Positions 33,985-44,375 are shown, counted from the stretch's first letter. The stretch is 64,000 nt of DNA from Brenneria rubrifaciens (GCF_005484945.1 NZ_CP034035.1:1550001-1614000); one strand, 5' to 3'. Program-made: numbers and translations. The notes: generated from the letters alone by a model not told the origin.

Positions 33985-35296
33985 CCCGAACGTCAAGAAA
34001 ACGGGCATCGAACAGAAGCAGGAAAAAGCCTTGCGGCAATGGCATGACCTGTTTGAAACCAAAACCGCGCAGCGCTCGGCGGATGCGCGTCAGCACTGGC
34101 AGGAAGTGCTGCGTCTTGGGTTGCCGCACCGCAAGCATGAACACTGGAAATACACGCTGTTGGACGGGTTGCTGGCGCACGAGTTTGTGGCTCCGCAAGT
34201 GCCGTCGGTCACGCGGGACGAGCTGAATGCGCTGGCGCTGCCTGTTGATGCATGGCGTCTGGTGTTTATCGACGGTGTCTTCTCCGCGTCGCTCAGCGAC
34301 GCGCAGTGGGGGCCTTATCAGGTTGATATTCAAACCGCCCGTACGCACGGTGAATTCCCTGCGGCCGTCCAGTCGGAAGTGTTTCTGCATCTGACGGAAA
34401 GTCTGGCGGCGCAGAGTACATTGATTCGTCTGGCGGCTAATCAACAGGCTGAAAAACCCTTGTACCTGCTGCATATCAGCAGTAGTCAAGGGACGGCGTT
34501 GAATACGGTTCATCACCGCCACCATCTGGATGTCGCACGCGGCGCCAGCGCGCAGATTATTGAACACTATGTCAGTCTGGACGAACACGCGCACTTCACC
34601 GGCGCGCGTTTAACGGTGAGCGCGGGCGAAAACAGCCGCGTCAACCACTATAAGCTGGCCTTTGAAGCCGCTGCCGGTTATCACTTCTCGCATAACGATC
34701 TGGTGCTGTCCCGCGACGCGCAGGTTCGTAGCCACAGTTTTCTGTTGGGCGCAGGCTTGACCCGTCATCACACCAGCGCGCAATTGAATGGCGAAGGGAC
34801 GAATCTGGGCATCAACAGCCTTATTCTGCCCATCGGCAGCGAGGTGTGCGACACCCGTACTTATCTGGAACATAACCAGGGGCATGGCGAAAGCCGCCAG
34901 TTGCACAAAACCATCGTCAGCGATCGCGCCAAAGCGGTGTTCAACGGCATGATTAAAGTAGCGCCGAATGCGCTGAAAACCGATGGTCAAATGACCAACA
35001 ATAACCTGTTGCTGGGACGACTGGCTGAGGTAGATACCAAGCCGCAGTTGGAAATCTATGCCGATGATGTGAAATGCAGTCACGGCGCCACGATTGGTCG
35101 CATAGATGAAGAGCAGCTTTTCTATCTGCGTTCACGCGGCATCACCCGGCAGGATGCGCACCAGATGATTATTTTCGCGTTTGCCGCCGAAGTGACGGAA
35201 GCCATTGAAGATGAATTATTGAGAGAGGTGGTGTTAAAACGTATCGCGAAACGCTTGCCGAACACTCAAGCAGACATAGGAAAGGCAGAGCTATGA
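33959..35296 (+). CDS. sufD: Fe-S assembly subunit SufD
   Basis: Paralogue of SufB that completes SufBC2D and is needed for iron acquisition. 445 residues, about twenty more than usual because of the basic N-terminus [20 protein letters not shown]. The C-terminal half has the beta-helix and the family motif [27 protein letters not shown]. The ATG at 33959 overlaps sufC; a start further in is possible. The stop overlaps sufS by four bases. Confidence 0.95.
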   Translation: MAGLPTNSNPNVKKTGIEQKQEKALRQWHDLFETKTAQRSADARQHWQEVLRLGLPHRKHEHWKYTLLDGLLAHEFVAPQVPSVTRDELNALALPVDAWRLVFIDGVFSASLSDAQWGPYQVDIQTARTHGEFPAAVQSEVFLHLTESLAAQSTLIRLAANQQAEKPLYLLHISSSQGTALNTVHHRHHLDVARGASAQIIEHYVSLDEHAHFTGARLTVSAGENSRVNHYKLAFEAAAGYHFSHNDLVLSRDAQVRSHSFLLGAGLTRHHTSAQLNGEGTNLGINSLILPIGSEVCDTRTYLEHNQGHGESRQLHKTIVSDRAKAVFNGMIKVAPNALKTDGQMTNNNLLLGRLAEVDTKPQLEIYADDVKCSHGATIGRIDEEQLFYLRSRGITRQDAHQMIIFAFAAEVTEAIEDELLREVVLKRIAKRLPNTQADIGKAEL

Positions 35297-36516
35297 GTTA
35301 TCCCATCGAACAGGTTCGCGCGGATTTCCCGTTACTGGCCAGAGAGGTGAACGGGCAACCGCTGGCTTATCTCGACAGCGCCGCCAGTGCGCAAAAGCCG
35401 CAAGCGGTGATCGACCGCGAAGTGGCTTTTTATCAGCGGGAATATGCCGCTGTGCATCGCGGTATCCATACGCTGAGTGCGCAGGCGACCAGTGCGATGG
35501 AAGCGGTGCGTGAACAGGTGGCGGCATTCATTAATGCCGCTTGCGCGCAGGAGATTGTCTTTATGCGCGGCACGACGGAAGCCATCAATCTGGTGGCCAA
35601 CAGTTTCGGCCGTGCATTCCTGCAAGCCGGGGACAATCTCATCATTACCGAGATGGAACATCACGCTAATATCGTTCCCTGGCAAATGCTCGCGGAAGCA
35701 CGGGGTGTGGAAGTGCGCGTTATCCCGTTAACGTCGGAGGGAACGCTGGATTTGTCCTGCTTGCCCGCATTGCTGGATGAGCGTACCCGTTTGGTGGCGG
35801 TAACGCACATTTCCAACGTGCTTGGGACGTTGAATCCGGTAAAGGACATTATCGCTCAGGCGAAAGCCGCAGGTGCGGTGGTTCTGGTGGATGGCGCTCA
35901 GTCGATTTTGCATCAGTCGATCGATGTGCAGGATTTAGATTGTGATTTCTTTGTTTTTTCGGGACATAAAATTTATGGCCCTTCCGGTATCGGCGTGCTG
36001 TATGGCAAACGTGCATTGCTGGAGTCAATGCCGCCCTGGGAAGGCGGCGGCGCGATGATCCATCAGGTCAGCCTGCGCACAGGAACAACTTATGCGGATG
36101 TGCCGTGGCGCTTTGAGGCCGGCTCACCCAACACGGCCGGGATCATGGGATTGGGCGCGGCGCTGAGTTATGTGACCGCGCTGGGATGTGACGCTATTCA
36201 GCGCTATGAATCCTCTCTGATGCGCTATGCGTTGGAAACGCTGGCTCAAGTGCCGGATTTAACGGTGTACGGTCCTGCGGAACGTCATGGGGTCATTGCG
36301 TTCAACCTGGGGCGGCACCATGCCTATGATGTAGGGAGTTTTCTCGACCAGTATGGGATTGCGATCCGCACAGGCCACCACTGTGCGATGCCACTGATGG
36401 AACATTATGCCGTTCCCAGTATGTGCCGTGCCTCGCTTGCCGCTTATACTACGCGTGAAGAAATCGACCGGTTGGTCGCCGGGCTGCAACGTATACATCG
36501 ATTGCTGGGCAACTGA
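35293..36516 (+). CDS. sufS: cysteine desulfurase SufS
   Basis: PLP enzyme that takes sulfur from L-cysteine and gives it to SufE. 407 residues. The PLP lysine is in [15 protein letters not shown] (about residue 226) and the catalytic cysteine in [12 protein letters not shown] (about residue 364), the group II arrangement, in contrast to the group I enzyme at 42906. Overlaps sufD by four bases. Confidence 0.97.
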   Translation: MSYPIEQVRADFPLLAREVNGQPLAYLDSAASAQKPQAVIDREVAFYQREYAAVHRGIHTLSAQATSAMEAVREQVAAFINAACAQEIVFMRGTTEAINLVANSFGRAFLQAGDNLIITEMEHHANIVPWQMLAEARGVEVRVIPLTSEGTLDLSCLPALLDERTRLVAVTHISNVLGTLNPVKDIIAQAKAAGAVVLVDGAQSILHQSIDVQDLDCDFFVFSGHKIYGPSGIGVLYGKRALLESMPPWEGGGAMIHQVSLRTGTTYADVPWRFEAGSPNTAGIMGLGAALSYVTALGCDAIQRYESSLMRYALETLAQVPDLTVYGPAERHGVIAFNLGRHHAYDVGSFLDQYGIAIRTGHHCAMPLMEHYAVPSMCRASLAAYTTREEIDRLVAGLQRIHRLLGN

Positions 36517-36547
36517 GCCTTGCGCCACGTCGCCTGGGGAGGAAAAA

Positions 36548-36967
36548 ATGGCAAGTCTGCCGGAACCGCAGAAATTAGTACGTAATTTTTCGCGCTGTCA
36601 TAACTGGGAAGAGAAATACCTTTATATCATTGAACTGGGCGCCCGGCTTGAACCGTTGCCGGAAATCTGGCGTCAGGCTGAAAATTTGATTTCCGGTTGC
36701 CAAAGCCAGGTCTGGATTGTGATGCAATGTGACGAGCGGGGACGCATAATCCTGCATGGTGACAGTGATGCCGCTATTGTGAAGGGATTGATTGCCTTGG
36801 TGTTCAGTCTTTATCAAGGGTTGAGTGCACGAGAGATCGTTGAACTGGATGTTCGTCCTTTCTTTGAAGAACTGGCATTAAATCAACATTTAACGCCGTC
36901 CCGTTCTCAGGGGCTGGAAGCGATGCTGCGGGCGATCCGCGCTCGCGCCTTGTCGCATGTCCAATAA
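36548..36967 (+). CDS. sufE: sulfur acceptor protein SufE
   Basis: Accepts persulfide sulfur from SufS and hands it to SufB. 139 residues; the acceptor cysteine is in [11 protein letters not shown] (about residue 51). ATG 36548 has GAGG upstream; the open frame from 36407 reaches back into sufS and is not real. Last gene of the suf operon. Confidence 0.96.
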   Translation: MASLPEPQKLVRNFSRCHNWEEKYLYIIELGARLEPLPEIWRQAENLISGCQSQVWIVMQCDERGRIILHGDSDAAIVKGLIALVFSLYQGLSAREIVELDVRPFFEELALNQHLTPSRSQGLEAMLRAIRARALSHVQ

Positions 36968-37057
36968 ATTTCAAGATACAGGACGCTACCACAAACGCAT
37001 TAATAACTTGATGGATGGCGGGGATAAATAATCACGCAGAACCGGTTCATTCATAAC

Positions 37058-37094
37058 AAAGCGCCAGAATATTATCTCTGGCGCTTTTCGCTTT
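37058..37094 (+). terminator. terminator of the suf operon
   Basis: AAAGCGCCAGA pairs with TCTGGCGCTTT across an eight-base loop and is followed by a T-rich tract. It lies 90 bases after the sufE stop. The rest of the 36968-37320 gap is AT-rich and must contain the ldtE promoter; I see no other gene in it. Confidence 0.85.
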
Positions 37095-37320
37095 TTATTG
37101 GGCATTGCACGCTCATATTTCGGAATGAGTCGATAGATTTATCGCGAGATGGATTTTACTCTACATTCGCTTTTGTAAAGAATTGAATATCAATGCGTTG
37201 ATTTTTAAATAAAATATGATTTTATTTTGGCAATGCTAATATGGCCGGACGCTGGTTGCTTGGAATAGGACCAGATATCGTTTATTAACCGACACTTGAG
37301 CCTTGACGTAGGGACTGTGT

Positions 37321-38364
37321 ATGAAACATGCGTTAACTTTATTTGGTATGTTCTTTGCGACATATCTGGCAAGCAGTAACGCTGCCAGTGCGACGGAGTA
37401 TCCATTACCGCCACCCAATAGCCGTCTCATCGGTGAGAATATCGCTTATACTGTTCCGAATGATGGCCGCTCGCTGGAAGATATTGCTGCGGAATTCAAG
37501 ATTGGTCTGCTGGGCATGCTGGAAGCGAATCCAGGTGCCGATCCCTACCTGCCGAAGCCAGGTTCCACACTGACGATCCCTACCCAAATGCTGCTGCCTG
37601 ATACGCCCCGCAAGGGGATTGTCGTCAACCTGTCCGAGTTGCGCCTTTACTATTACCCCAAAGGCAAGAACACCGTGATTGTTTACCCTATCGGTATTGG
37701 TCAACTTGGTCGTGATACGCCATTGATGACGACCTCGATCAGTGAGAAACGGGCTAACCCGACCTGGACGCCGACAGCCAATATTCGTAAACACTATCTT
37801 GAAGAGCAGGGGATCACGCTGCCCGCGGTCGTGCCCGCCGGGCCGGATAATCCGATGGGCGCGCATGCGTTGCGCCTTGCTGCGCACGGCGGTGTTTATC
37901 TGCTGCATGGCACTAACGCCAATTTTGGCATCGGTATGCGCGTCAGCTCAGGTTGTATCCGCTTGAGACCAGACGATATCAAGGCGCTGTTTGACAATGC
38001 GCCTACCGGAACACGCGTACAGATCGTCAATGACGCCATCAAGACATCGGTTGAGCCGGACGGTAAACGTTATGTAGAGGTTCACCAGCCATTATCCAAA
38101 TCGGATAAAGACGATCCGCAAACCATGCCGATCACGATTTCGGATAAAACCAAAAAATTCATTGATGCGGACGATACCGATGCGAGAGCGGTCGCTGATG
38201 CTATCGCACGTCGTTCAGGAATGCCGATTCTGGTGAATGTAGGACATGATATCAATAGCTATGACCCCCCCCTACAATCTGCCGAAGATGAATCCGCAGC
38301 AGATGGCGCCACAGCGAATCAGGAGGCGCCCATTACCGCTATCAGCTCATCAGCCGCTCAGTAA
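37321..38364 (+). CDS. ldtE: L,D-transpeptidase LdtE (YnhG)
   Basis: Periplasmic enzyme that makes 3-3 crosslinks in peptidoglycan. 347 residues: Sec signal (residues 1-24, cut after ASA), a short LysM-like segment (NDGRSLEDIAAEFKIG, about 44-90), and the YkuD catalytic domain with LHGTNANFGIGMRVSSGCIRL (about residues 197-217), which carries the catalytic His, Ser-Gly and Cys. The C-terminus is extended by an acidic, low-complexity tail (DDTDARA to SSSAAQ). It lies between suf and lpp as in E. coli. Confidence 0.93.
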   Translation: MKHALTLFGMFFATYLASSNAASATEYPLPPPNSRLIGENIAYTVPNDGRSLEDIAAEFKIGLLGMLEANPGADPYLPKPGSTLTIPTQMLLPDTPRKGIVVNLSELRLYYYPKGKNTVIVYPIGIGQLGRDTPLMTTSISEKRANPTWTPTANIRKHYLEEQGITLPAVVPAGPDNPMGAHALRLAAHGGVYLLHGTNANFGIGMRVSSGCIRLRPDDIKALFDNAPTGTRVQIVNDAIKTSVEPDGKRYVEVHQPLSKSDKDDPQTMPITISDKTKKFIDADDTDARAVADAIARRSGMPILVNVGHDINSYDPPLQSAEDESAADGATANQEAPITAISSSAAQ

Positions 38365-38502
38365 TGCGAGCCAACGGCTGCTGGGAGACACTCGCGTTCA
38401 TTCGCGAGTGATCTCTATGAAGGAAGGTTATCGGCGGGATGCGGCAGCAACCTCCTGCCGGTACAAAAGTAAGGCAACGCACCGTACTCATCTGAAAAGA
38501 AA

Positions 38503-38535
38503 GCAAAAAAAAATGGCGCACATTGTGCGCCATTT
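38503..38535 (-). terminator. terminator of lpp
   Basis: AAATGGCGCA / TGCGCCATTT (38511-38520 with 38526-38535, loop CATTG) lies 20 bases beyond the lpp stop. On the lpp strand it is followed by a run of T residues (complement of 38505-38513). This is a strong bidirectional-looking terminator that may also end ldtE transcription. Confidence 0.88.
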
Positions 38536-38555
38536 TCACGACTTAACCAGTTCTA

Positions 38556-38804
<249 letters not shown>

Positions 38805-38836
38805 CTAGATTGAGTTAATCTCCATGTAGCATTACA

Positions 38837-38880
38837 AGTATTACACAAACTTTTTTCTAATGAGAATAAATTTTTGATGA
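38837..38880 (-). promoter_or_regulatory. lpp promoter and conserved 5' leader
   Basis: On the reverse strand TAATACT (38837-38843) is the -10 element, followed by the leader GCTACATGGAGATTAACTC and a ribosome site GAGGGT before the ATG. This matches the E. coli lpp leader as I remember it. The upstream sequence to 39000 is very AT-rich (UP-element-like), as expected for one of the strongest promoters in the cell. The rest of the 38793-39112 gap shows no gene. Confidence 0.8.
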
Positions 38881-39053
38881 GAACATGCTTAATTTCGATC
38901 ATTCGCTCAAAGAAGCAGCGAGTTTTGAAAAATCATAAAAAAAGTAGGGAAAACAGCGTTATTTTTATCAGATAAGTCTGATGTGTTTGACTAGTTAGAA
39001 TTATGCGTAAGCATAAATATTATTTAGTTACCCGCGCGTATTTAATCATAGCA

Positions 39054-39082
39054 GAAAATAAAAAAGCGCCATTCAAGGCGCC
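39054..39082 (-). terminator. terminator of pykF
   Basis: GGCGCCTTGAATGGCGC followed by a T run on the reverse strand (complement of 39058-39082) lies 30 bases past the pykF stop. The stem is five to six GC pairs and the U tract is strong. Confidence 0.82.
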
Positions 39083-39112
39083 TTAAATAATATTTGAGCA
39101 GCCGTTTCTGAT

Positions 39113-40525
39113 TTAGAGACGGTGTACCGATGCAGTGTTGGTCGTGCCGCTGGAAACCAGCGCGCCTGAAACCATTACGACAACATCCCCCTCCTGTGCA
39201 TAGCCGCTGTTTAACGCCGCTTCTTTCCCAAGACGGTAGAAGTCATCGGTGGAGGCAATTTCTTTTACCAACAGGGTATCAACGCCTTTACTCAGCAGCA
39301 GTTGACGAGCGGTTACTTCGTTGGTGGTCAGCGCAAGAATGCGTGCGTTTGGGAAATATTTACGAATCGATTTCGCTGATTTGCCGCCGCTGGTTGCCAC
39401 GACGATCAATGGCGCATCCAGTTTCTCTGCGGTTTCCACCGCACCGCGGCAAACGGCTTCGGTAATCCGCAGTTTGCCAGGCGTCTTGAGCGTATCGAGG
39501 CGAGACTTCATCACGGTGTCAGTGCGTTGGCAGATGGTTGCCATAATTGTCACGGCTTCCAACGGATATTTCCCTTTCGCACTTTCACCCGACAGCATGA
39601 CAGCATCAGTGCCGTCGATGATGGCGTTGGCGACATCGCCCGCTTCAGCGCGGGTAGGGCGTGGGTTTTTGATCATGGAGTCTAGCATTTGCGTCGCGGT
39701 GATGACCACTTTGCGAGCCTGATTACATTTCTCGATCATCATTTTCTGCGCGAAAATCACTTCTTCGACCGGAATCTCAACCCCCAGGTCGCCACGAGCC
39801 ACCATAATGCCGTCGGAGGCTTCCAGGATTTCGTCGAAATTGTTCAAACCTTCCTGGTTTTCGATTTTAGAAATGATCTGGATGTGCTCGCCGCCGTGCG
39901 CTTTCAGATGAGCGCGAATCTCTTCAACGTCAGAACCCTTACGGATGAAGGACGCAGCGACGAAATCGACGCCTTGTTCGCAACCGAAAATCAGATCGCG
40001 TTTGTCTTTTTCAGCCAGCGCGGGCAATTGAATGGAAACACCCGGCAGGTTAACCCCTTTATTTTCGCCCAGATCGCCGTTGTTCAGGACTTTGCACACC
40101 ACCTCATTGCCGCTTATCGCGGTGACTTGCATACCGATCAGCCCATCATCGACCAGCACGGTGTTGCCGACGCTCAGGTCTTCGGTGAAACCGGCATAGG
40201 TCACGGCAACGCGATCTTTATTACCAACAACGCTTTGATCGGTGGTGAACGTGAACGTTTGACCGGCGGTCAGGGACGCATCCGCACCGTTTTCTAATTT
40301 CATGGTGCGGATTTCAGGGCCTTTGGTGTCGAGCAGGATAGCGGCTTGTTTACCGGTTTTCGCCACCACTGCCCGCAGGTTCTTAATGCGTTGGCCGTGT
40401 TCAGCGTAATCCCCGTGTGAGAAATTCAGGCGCATGACATTCATGCCTGCGGTCAGCATGTTGTTCAACATTTCTTCTGACTCAGTTTTCGGCCCGATGG
40501 TACAAACAATTTTTGTCTTTTTCAT
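39113..40525 (-). CDS. pykF: pyruvate kinase I (fructose-1,6-bisphosphate-activated)
   Basis: Converts PEP and ADP to pyruvate and ATP in the last step of glycolysis. 470 residues, the PykF length. Markers: RLNFSHG near residue 32, DTKGPEIRT, the metal/PEP loop [29 protein letters not shown] and the catalytic [20 protein letters not shown]. The C-terminal allosteric domain follows. ATG 40525 is chosen; the frame extended to 40738 lacks family support. Confidence 0.96.
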   Translation of the reverse strand: MKKTKIVCTIGPKTESEEMLNNMLTAGMNVMRLNFSHGDYAEHGQRIKNLRAVVAKTGKQAAILLDTKGPEIRTMKLENGADASLTAGQTFTFTTDQSVVGNKDRVAVTYAGFTEDLSVGNTVLVDDGLIGMQVTAISGNEVVCKVLNNGDLGENKGVNLPGVSIQLPALAEKDKRDLIFGCEQGVDFVAASFIRKGSDVEEIRAHLKAHGGEHIQIISKIENQEGLNNFDEILEASDGIMVARGDLGVEIPVEEVIFAQKMMIEKCNQARKVVITATQMLDSMIKNPRPTRAEAGDVANAIIDGTDAVMLSGESAKGKYPLEAVTIMATICQRTDTVMKSRLDTLKTPGKLRITEAVCRGAVETAEKLDAPLIVVATSGGKSAKSIRKYFPNARILALTTNEVTARQLLLSKGVDTLLVKEIASTDDFYRLGKEAALNSGYAQEGDVVVMVSGALVSSGTTNTASVHRL

Positions 40526-40745
40526 ACGTTGGTTTCTACAAGTTGTGGTGGATAAAAAACGTAGCACCGGCAGCAGCAGGAAAACCGCTTCCGGAAAAAT
40601 GCATTTGGAAACGATCTTAAACAGACAAGTATAGATGGTTGCAGCGAACAGATGATGAAAGCGTAACCGCTTGTCGCATATTGTTAGCGTGATAAGAGTA
40701 GGCGATGCCGTTGACAATAGCGTTATTGATTGTGGCACGTGTGTA

Positions 40746-40762
40746 AGCTGAAACCATTCAGT
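40746..40762 (-). promoter_or_regulatory. probable Cra (FruR) operator upstream of pykF
   Basis: AGCTGAAACCATTCAGT is a palindromic match to the Cra consensus GCTGAAACGTTTCA-type site. It lies about 220 bases before the pykF ATG. Cra represses pykF in E. coli, the mirror image of its activation of ppsA. Confidence 0.65.
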
Positions 40763-41367
40763 GAAACAACGTTTCGTATTATAGTTATTGGGCGATGAGA
40801 AACAAGCTGGTAAAACCTATCAAAGTCAATATTTTGTCATTTTTACGCAAAAAACCGAGCTGTTTGCAATTTTTACCTGCCTATGTTGCTCAACTGCATA
40901 GAAAACTCCATAAAAAGAGGAAAGATCACCGCCGGTATGCAGTGCCGTTGACAGGATTCTGCCGCAATTTATTTAGAAAAACACTATGTAAATAAAGCGT
41001 TCTCTATCAATCTGTATGGGGGTTTGCCGTCATCGAATTTGAGAGAATAATAACAAGTGATGGTTTGTCCGTCATTGTGGACGGTGACGGCGCAAACGGG
41101 CAAAACCAGATTATGCCGGTGACAGCGCTATTAATGGCGGATTATCGCTATTGATAATAACGCCTAAGGCATCTTCTGCACTGATGTGACAAATTTGTTT
41201 CAAGGCTTCAATTTTTCTGACGGTGAATTAGATTCTATGTTGTTTTTAATGGTTTCTTAATTTATGCGAAACATATTCGCTAATATATGTTAGCAAGTTT
41301 ATTCAAGAATAATACGATAGTATATAGCATACTGATAGGGAATTTTTAATTAGAGTGAAACTATACT
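40763..41367. other. pykF-to-cluster junction, no supported gene
   Basis: The sequence turns AT-rich here. A 66-codon plus frame at 40795-40995 and a 53-codon frame without a usual start (40996-41154, containing VIEFERIITSDGLSVIVDGDG) are present; I do not consider either a proven gene, but the second could be the remnant of one. The left edge of the accessory region lies somewhere in this stretch. The last 100 bases, including the short dyad AGTAT-ATAGC-ATACT at 41319-41333, should hold the promoter of the biosynthetic cluster. Confidence 0.5.
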
Positions 41368-42537
41368 ATGGACAATTTGGTTAATATCTATAATGGAATA
41401 AAATTATTAGGTGGTTCTCCTTTAAAATGGTTGATTTCCGATGTCGATGCTTTATATCGTCTCTCTATTGAAGAGCAAAAAATATTAAAGACACTTTTAA
41501 TTAAAGAGGCTTTTAGCTTTCATTATAATAATAATCACTATTATCGGAAACTATGCGATGAGCAGGGTGTTTCTCTCTCAGATATCAATGAATTTGATGA
41601 TCTGGTTCGTATCCCCTTGATTCCTATTTCTGTTTATAAGTCAACAGATAATTTTAAATTGCTCAGCATACCGTTGAATGAAGTGGAACATGAAATGTTT
41701 TCAACGGGGACGAGCGGTATCCCTAGCATCAATCGGCGGTGTCACGAAACGATGAATAATACGGTTTTAACCGTATATACAAATTATCGTTCAATGTTTA
41801 AAATATCTTCCGGGGCAGGTCTATGTTTGTGTCCTTCCCCAGAAGATGCTCCTGAAATGGCATTAGTGAAGATATTTAATTTTCTTACCGGACTGCTTGA
41901 TACAAGGTATTATGCGGTTCAACGCAATGAATTTGATTGTGATAACGTGTTGGAACAATTAGCAGGTTGGCAAAATAATTTTACGCGACATATCATGGGA
42001 CCGCCATTTATGGTACATCGCTTTATTTCTCACCTAAAAAAGAGAAATATCAAGCTCGAATTGGATAAAGACAGCTTGATAATTATGATGGGTGGATGGA
42101 AACGTTTTTCCGGTGAAATGATTTCCCGTTCGGAATTAAATCAGGATATCACTAATTGGTTGGGTATCCCCCCTGAACATATCCGTGATATGTATGGCAT
42201 GGCGGAAGCCAATGTGTTGGCAATTGAGGATGAGTACCACCACAAACATGTTCCCCCTTATATTCACTTTTCAGTGCGTAATCCCGAAGATATCACGCAA
42301 GAAGTACCGGACGGCGAAATTGGTCAGTTGGCGGTGTTGGACCCTTTAGCAATTTCGGTGCCCGCATTGTTATTAACTGAGGATTTGGTCTATTTGCGTA
42401 CAGACAAATGTAAAAGTTGGCGCAATTCTCAGCGCGTGGAGTTTGTGTCAAGAACATCAGCGGCTAAAGAGTTTGGATGCTGTGCCGTCAATCTTGAAAG
42501 AAAGCTGGCGAACAACGATGAGAGAGAAAACCTTTAG
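41368..42537 (+). CDS. LuxE-like acyl-protein synthetase
   Basis: 389-residue adenylate-forming enzyme of the LuxE family (acyl-protein synthetase), which activates a fatty or other carboxylic acid as acyl-AMP and passes it to a protein thiol. Motifs: the nucleotide loop EMFSTGTSGIPS (about residue 111), MGGWKRFSGE (about 238) and the DMYGMAEAN adenylation motif (about 272). The C-terminus is Cys-containing (FGCCAVNLERK), as in LuxE, where a C-terminal Cys accepts the acyl group. The lux reductase and transferase partners LuxC and LuxD are absent, so light production is excluded. First gene of the AT-rich cluster; loading of a starter acid onto the ACP, or delivery of an acyl group to a sulfur carrier, are guesses. 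Confidence 0.82.
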   Translation: MDNLVNIYNGIKLLGGSPLKWLISDVDALYRLSIEEQKILKTLLIKEAFSFHYNNNHYYRKLCDEQGVSLSDINEFDDLVRIPLIPISVYKSTDNFKLLSIPLNEVEHEMFSTGTSGIPSINRRCHETMNNTVLTVYTNYRSMFKISSGAGLCLCPSPEDAPEMALVKIFNFLTGLLDTRYYAVQRNEFDCDNVLEQLAGWQNNFTRHIMGPPFMVHRFISHLKKRNIKLELDKDSLIIMMGGWKRFSGEMISRSELNQDITNWLGIPPEHIRDMYGMAEANVLAIEDEYHHKHVPPYIHFSVRNPEDITQEVPDGEIGQLAVLDPLAISVPALLLTEDLVYLRTDKCKSWRNSQRVEFVSRTSAAKEFGCCAVNLERKLANNDERENL

Positions 42538-42552
42538 GATGAATAAAATATT

Positions 42553-42909
42553 ATGTTTAATGATATTATTATAGATAATTTCTGCAATCCTGAACATCAA
42601 GGCGAAGTGGTTAATCCAGGCATTAGACTCTCTCTGGGCAATTCTGTATGTGGAGATAAAGTAGATATTGATTTAGTGATTGATGATCAGAATATTATCA
42701 AAGAAGCGAAGTTCCGCGCATGGGGGTGTACGGCATTATTAGCGATGGCTAACTTATTTTGTCGCGTTGTGGAAGGAAAGGTTATGCATGAAATTTCTGC
42801 TATGCCTTCAAATGAAATAGATAAGCTTTTAGGTGCGTTGGCGCCTTCTCAGCATCACTGCATTGACATGCTTCATGATTTATTCAGGCAGCTAAGGGAC
42901 TGTAAATGA
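42553..42909 (+). CDS. IscU/NifU-N-like sulfur or Fe-S scaffold protein
   Basis: 118-residue protein of the U-type scaffold family. All three conserved cluster/persulfide cysteines can be seen: NSVCGDKV, AWGCTAL and HHCIDML. Four further cysteines, including one near the N-terminus (NFCNPEH), are present. Typical IscU receives sulfur from a cysteine desulfurase and assembles [2Fe-2S]. The desulfurase gene starts within its last codons (ATGA overlap), so the pair is translationally coupled. The remaining isc genes are absent and the housekeeping suf operon is nearby, so this pair seems pathway-specific. Confidence 0.85.
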   Translation: MFNDIIIDNFCNPEHQGEVVNPGIRLSLGNSVCGDKVDIDLVIDDQNIIKEAKFRAWGCTALLAMANLFCRVVEGKVMHEISAMPSNEIDKLLGALAPSQHHCIDMLHDLFRQLRDCK

Positions 42910-44087
42910 GCGGATTATATTTCGATCATAACGCGACAACGCCTCTCAGTCCTGGCGTTAAGCGTGCGATACAAGAAGCTATGGATATTTTTGCAAACCC
43001 ATCGGGAAGTCACCAATTCAGTTTTTCAGCGAAGGCAATGATAACTGAAGCCAGAACGTCGGTCGCGCAGTTGCTGGGGACCCCGATTGAGAATATTGTG
43101 TTTACCTCTGGGGGAACGGAAAGTAATAATTTAGCGCTCGGTAGCATACTCAACACAGCGCCGGAGGGAAGTTGTGCCAAATGCCATATAATCTGTTCCT
43201 CTATTGAACATCCCTCGGTTTTGAATATCTTACGCTGCTACCAGCAGCAAGGCGGTGCATTGACAATCGTTGATCCAGATAAGACGGGGAGAGTTTCCGC
43301 CTTAGATATTCAAAAAGCTTTACGTCCAAATACACGTTTGATCGTGCTTATGGCCGTTAATAATGAAACAGGTGTGATTCAACCTTTTGTTGAGGTATCA
43401 AGAATAGCAGCACGGGAAAACGTTTACCTACATGTAGATGCTGTTCAGGCCGTGGGGAAAATACCGATTAATTGTCGCCACTTAACCGGTATTTCCACAC
43501 TATCGTTTTCCGGCCATAAGTTTAATGCTCCAAAAGGAATTGGCGGTTTATATTATGCGCCGAATATAAATCTCCGACCGAATATCCTAGGGGGCGGCCA
43601 GGAGTATGGTTTGCGCAGTGGCACCGAGAATACACTGGGCTTGGCCGGGTTGTCTGTGGCGGCGAAAGAGGCGTATTGCGACATGGTGTCACGCTATGAA
43701 ATCTGTCAACAGATGAGGGACCGGTTTTTGGAACGGTTAAATAAGCTTGGGATACGTTATATTGTTAATGGAAGTCCTCACCCCGATAATCAAACTCCCT
43801 GGACGATGAATATCAGTTTTCCTGGTATTCGGGCTGAATCGTTGGCCAGTAGATTGGATCTGTGTTACGGCATTTCTTTGTCATTGAGTTCTGCATGCAG
43901 CAACAATACGACTAAGCGCCGTTCTTACGTACTGAGTTCGATGGGATTATCGGATGAAAACATTGACGGCGCACTACGTATTAGCCTGGGCCATACGACA
44001 TCCGCCCAGGATATTTTACTTTTAGCCGATGCGTTAGCTGAAGAGTCTTCTCATCTGTATCGAATGGCTGGATTTAATATTAATTAA
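42906..44087 (+). CDS. NifS/IscS-type cysteine desulfurase
   Basis: 393-residue PLP enzyme, group I cysteine desulfurase. Motifs: FDHNATTPLSPGV at the N-terminus, TSGGTESNNLALG (about residue 67), the PLP-contact histidine in CSSIEHPSV, HVDAVQAVGK, the Schiff-base lysine in LSFSGHKFNAPKG (about 202) and the mobile-loop active cysteine in SLSSACSNN (about residue 327). All catalytic residues are intact. It is clearly different from SufS at 35293. With the IscU-like neighbour it should deliver persulfide sulfur to a step of the cluster's pathway. Confidence 0.9.
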   Translation: MSGLYFDHNATTPLSPGVKRAIQEAMDIFANPSGSHQFSFSAKAMITEARTSVAQLLGTPIENIVFTSGGTESNNLALGSILNTAPEGSCAKCHIICSSIEHPSVLNILRCYQQQGGALTIVDPDKTGRVSALDIQKALRPNTRLIVLMAVNNETGVIQPFVEVSRIAARENVYLHVDAVQAVGKIPINCRHLTGISTLSFSGHKFNAPKGIGGLYYAPNINLRPNILGGGQEYGLRSGTENTLGLAGLSVAAKEAYCDMVSRYEICQQMRDRFLERLNKLGIRYIVNGSPHPDNQTPWTMNISFPGIRAESLASRLDLCYGISLSLSSACSNNTTKRRSYVLSSMGLSDENIDGALRISLGHTTSAQDILLLADALAEESSHLYRMAGFNIN

Positions 44088-44138
44088 ATCTTAATTAGAC
44101 ATGATGGTTTTTTTAAATATAAAAATTGAGAGTAAACA

Positions 44139-44375
44139 ATGGACGTTTTTAATTTTCTTAAAGAACAAATTATTGAGTTGACAGACACTGATGAAGATAT
44201 TCTTAGCGTTGATATGGAGCTAGACACAATTGGCCTGGTGAGTTTGGACTATATATCAATACAAGTTGCATTAAAAAGAATGTCAGGCGTTAACCTGGAA
44301 TTAAAAAAGGCCGAGCTTTCAAGTATTAAAACGCTTGGCGATCTGGTGGGGTATATAGAGGCTCAGTGCTGTTAA
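44139..44375 (+). CDS. acyl carrier protein, atypical
   Basis: 78-residue acidic helical protein of ACP size and fold (MDVFNFLKEQIIELT...). The phosphopantetheine serine sits in GLVSLDYISIQ (about residue 35). The usual DSL is VSL, but the serine and following LD remain, so modification is plausible. A double Cys ends the protein (EAQCC). Directly before the ketosynthase gene, it is the likely carrier of the cluster's growing chain. Confidence 0.82.
   Translation: MDVFNFLKEQIIELTDTDEDILSVDMELDTIGLVSLDYISIQVALKRMSGVNLELKKAELSSIKTLGDLVGYIEAQCC

Noticed and set aside
40795..40995. 66-codon plus-strand frame upstream of the accessory region
   Set aside because: Very basic, no ribosome site, no recognisable family, and it begins close to the Cra/promoter region of pykF.
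40996..41154. 53-codon frame containing VIEFERIITSDGLSVIVDGDG
   Set aside because: No usual start codon and no family I know; perhaps the remnant of a gene, but the evidence is too thin to annotate.
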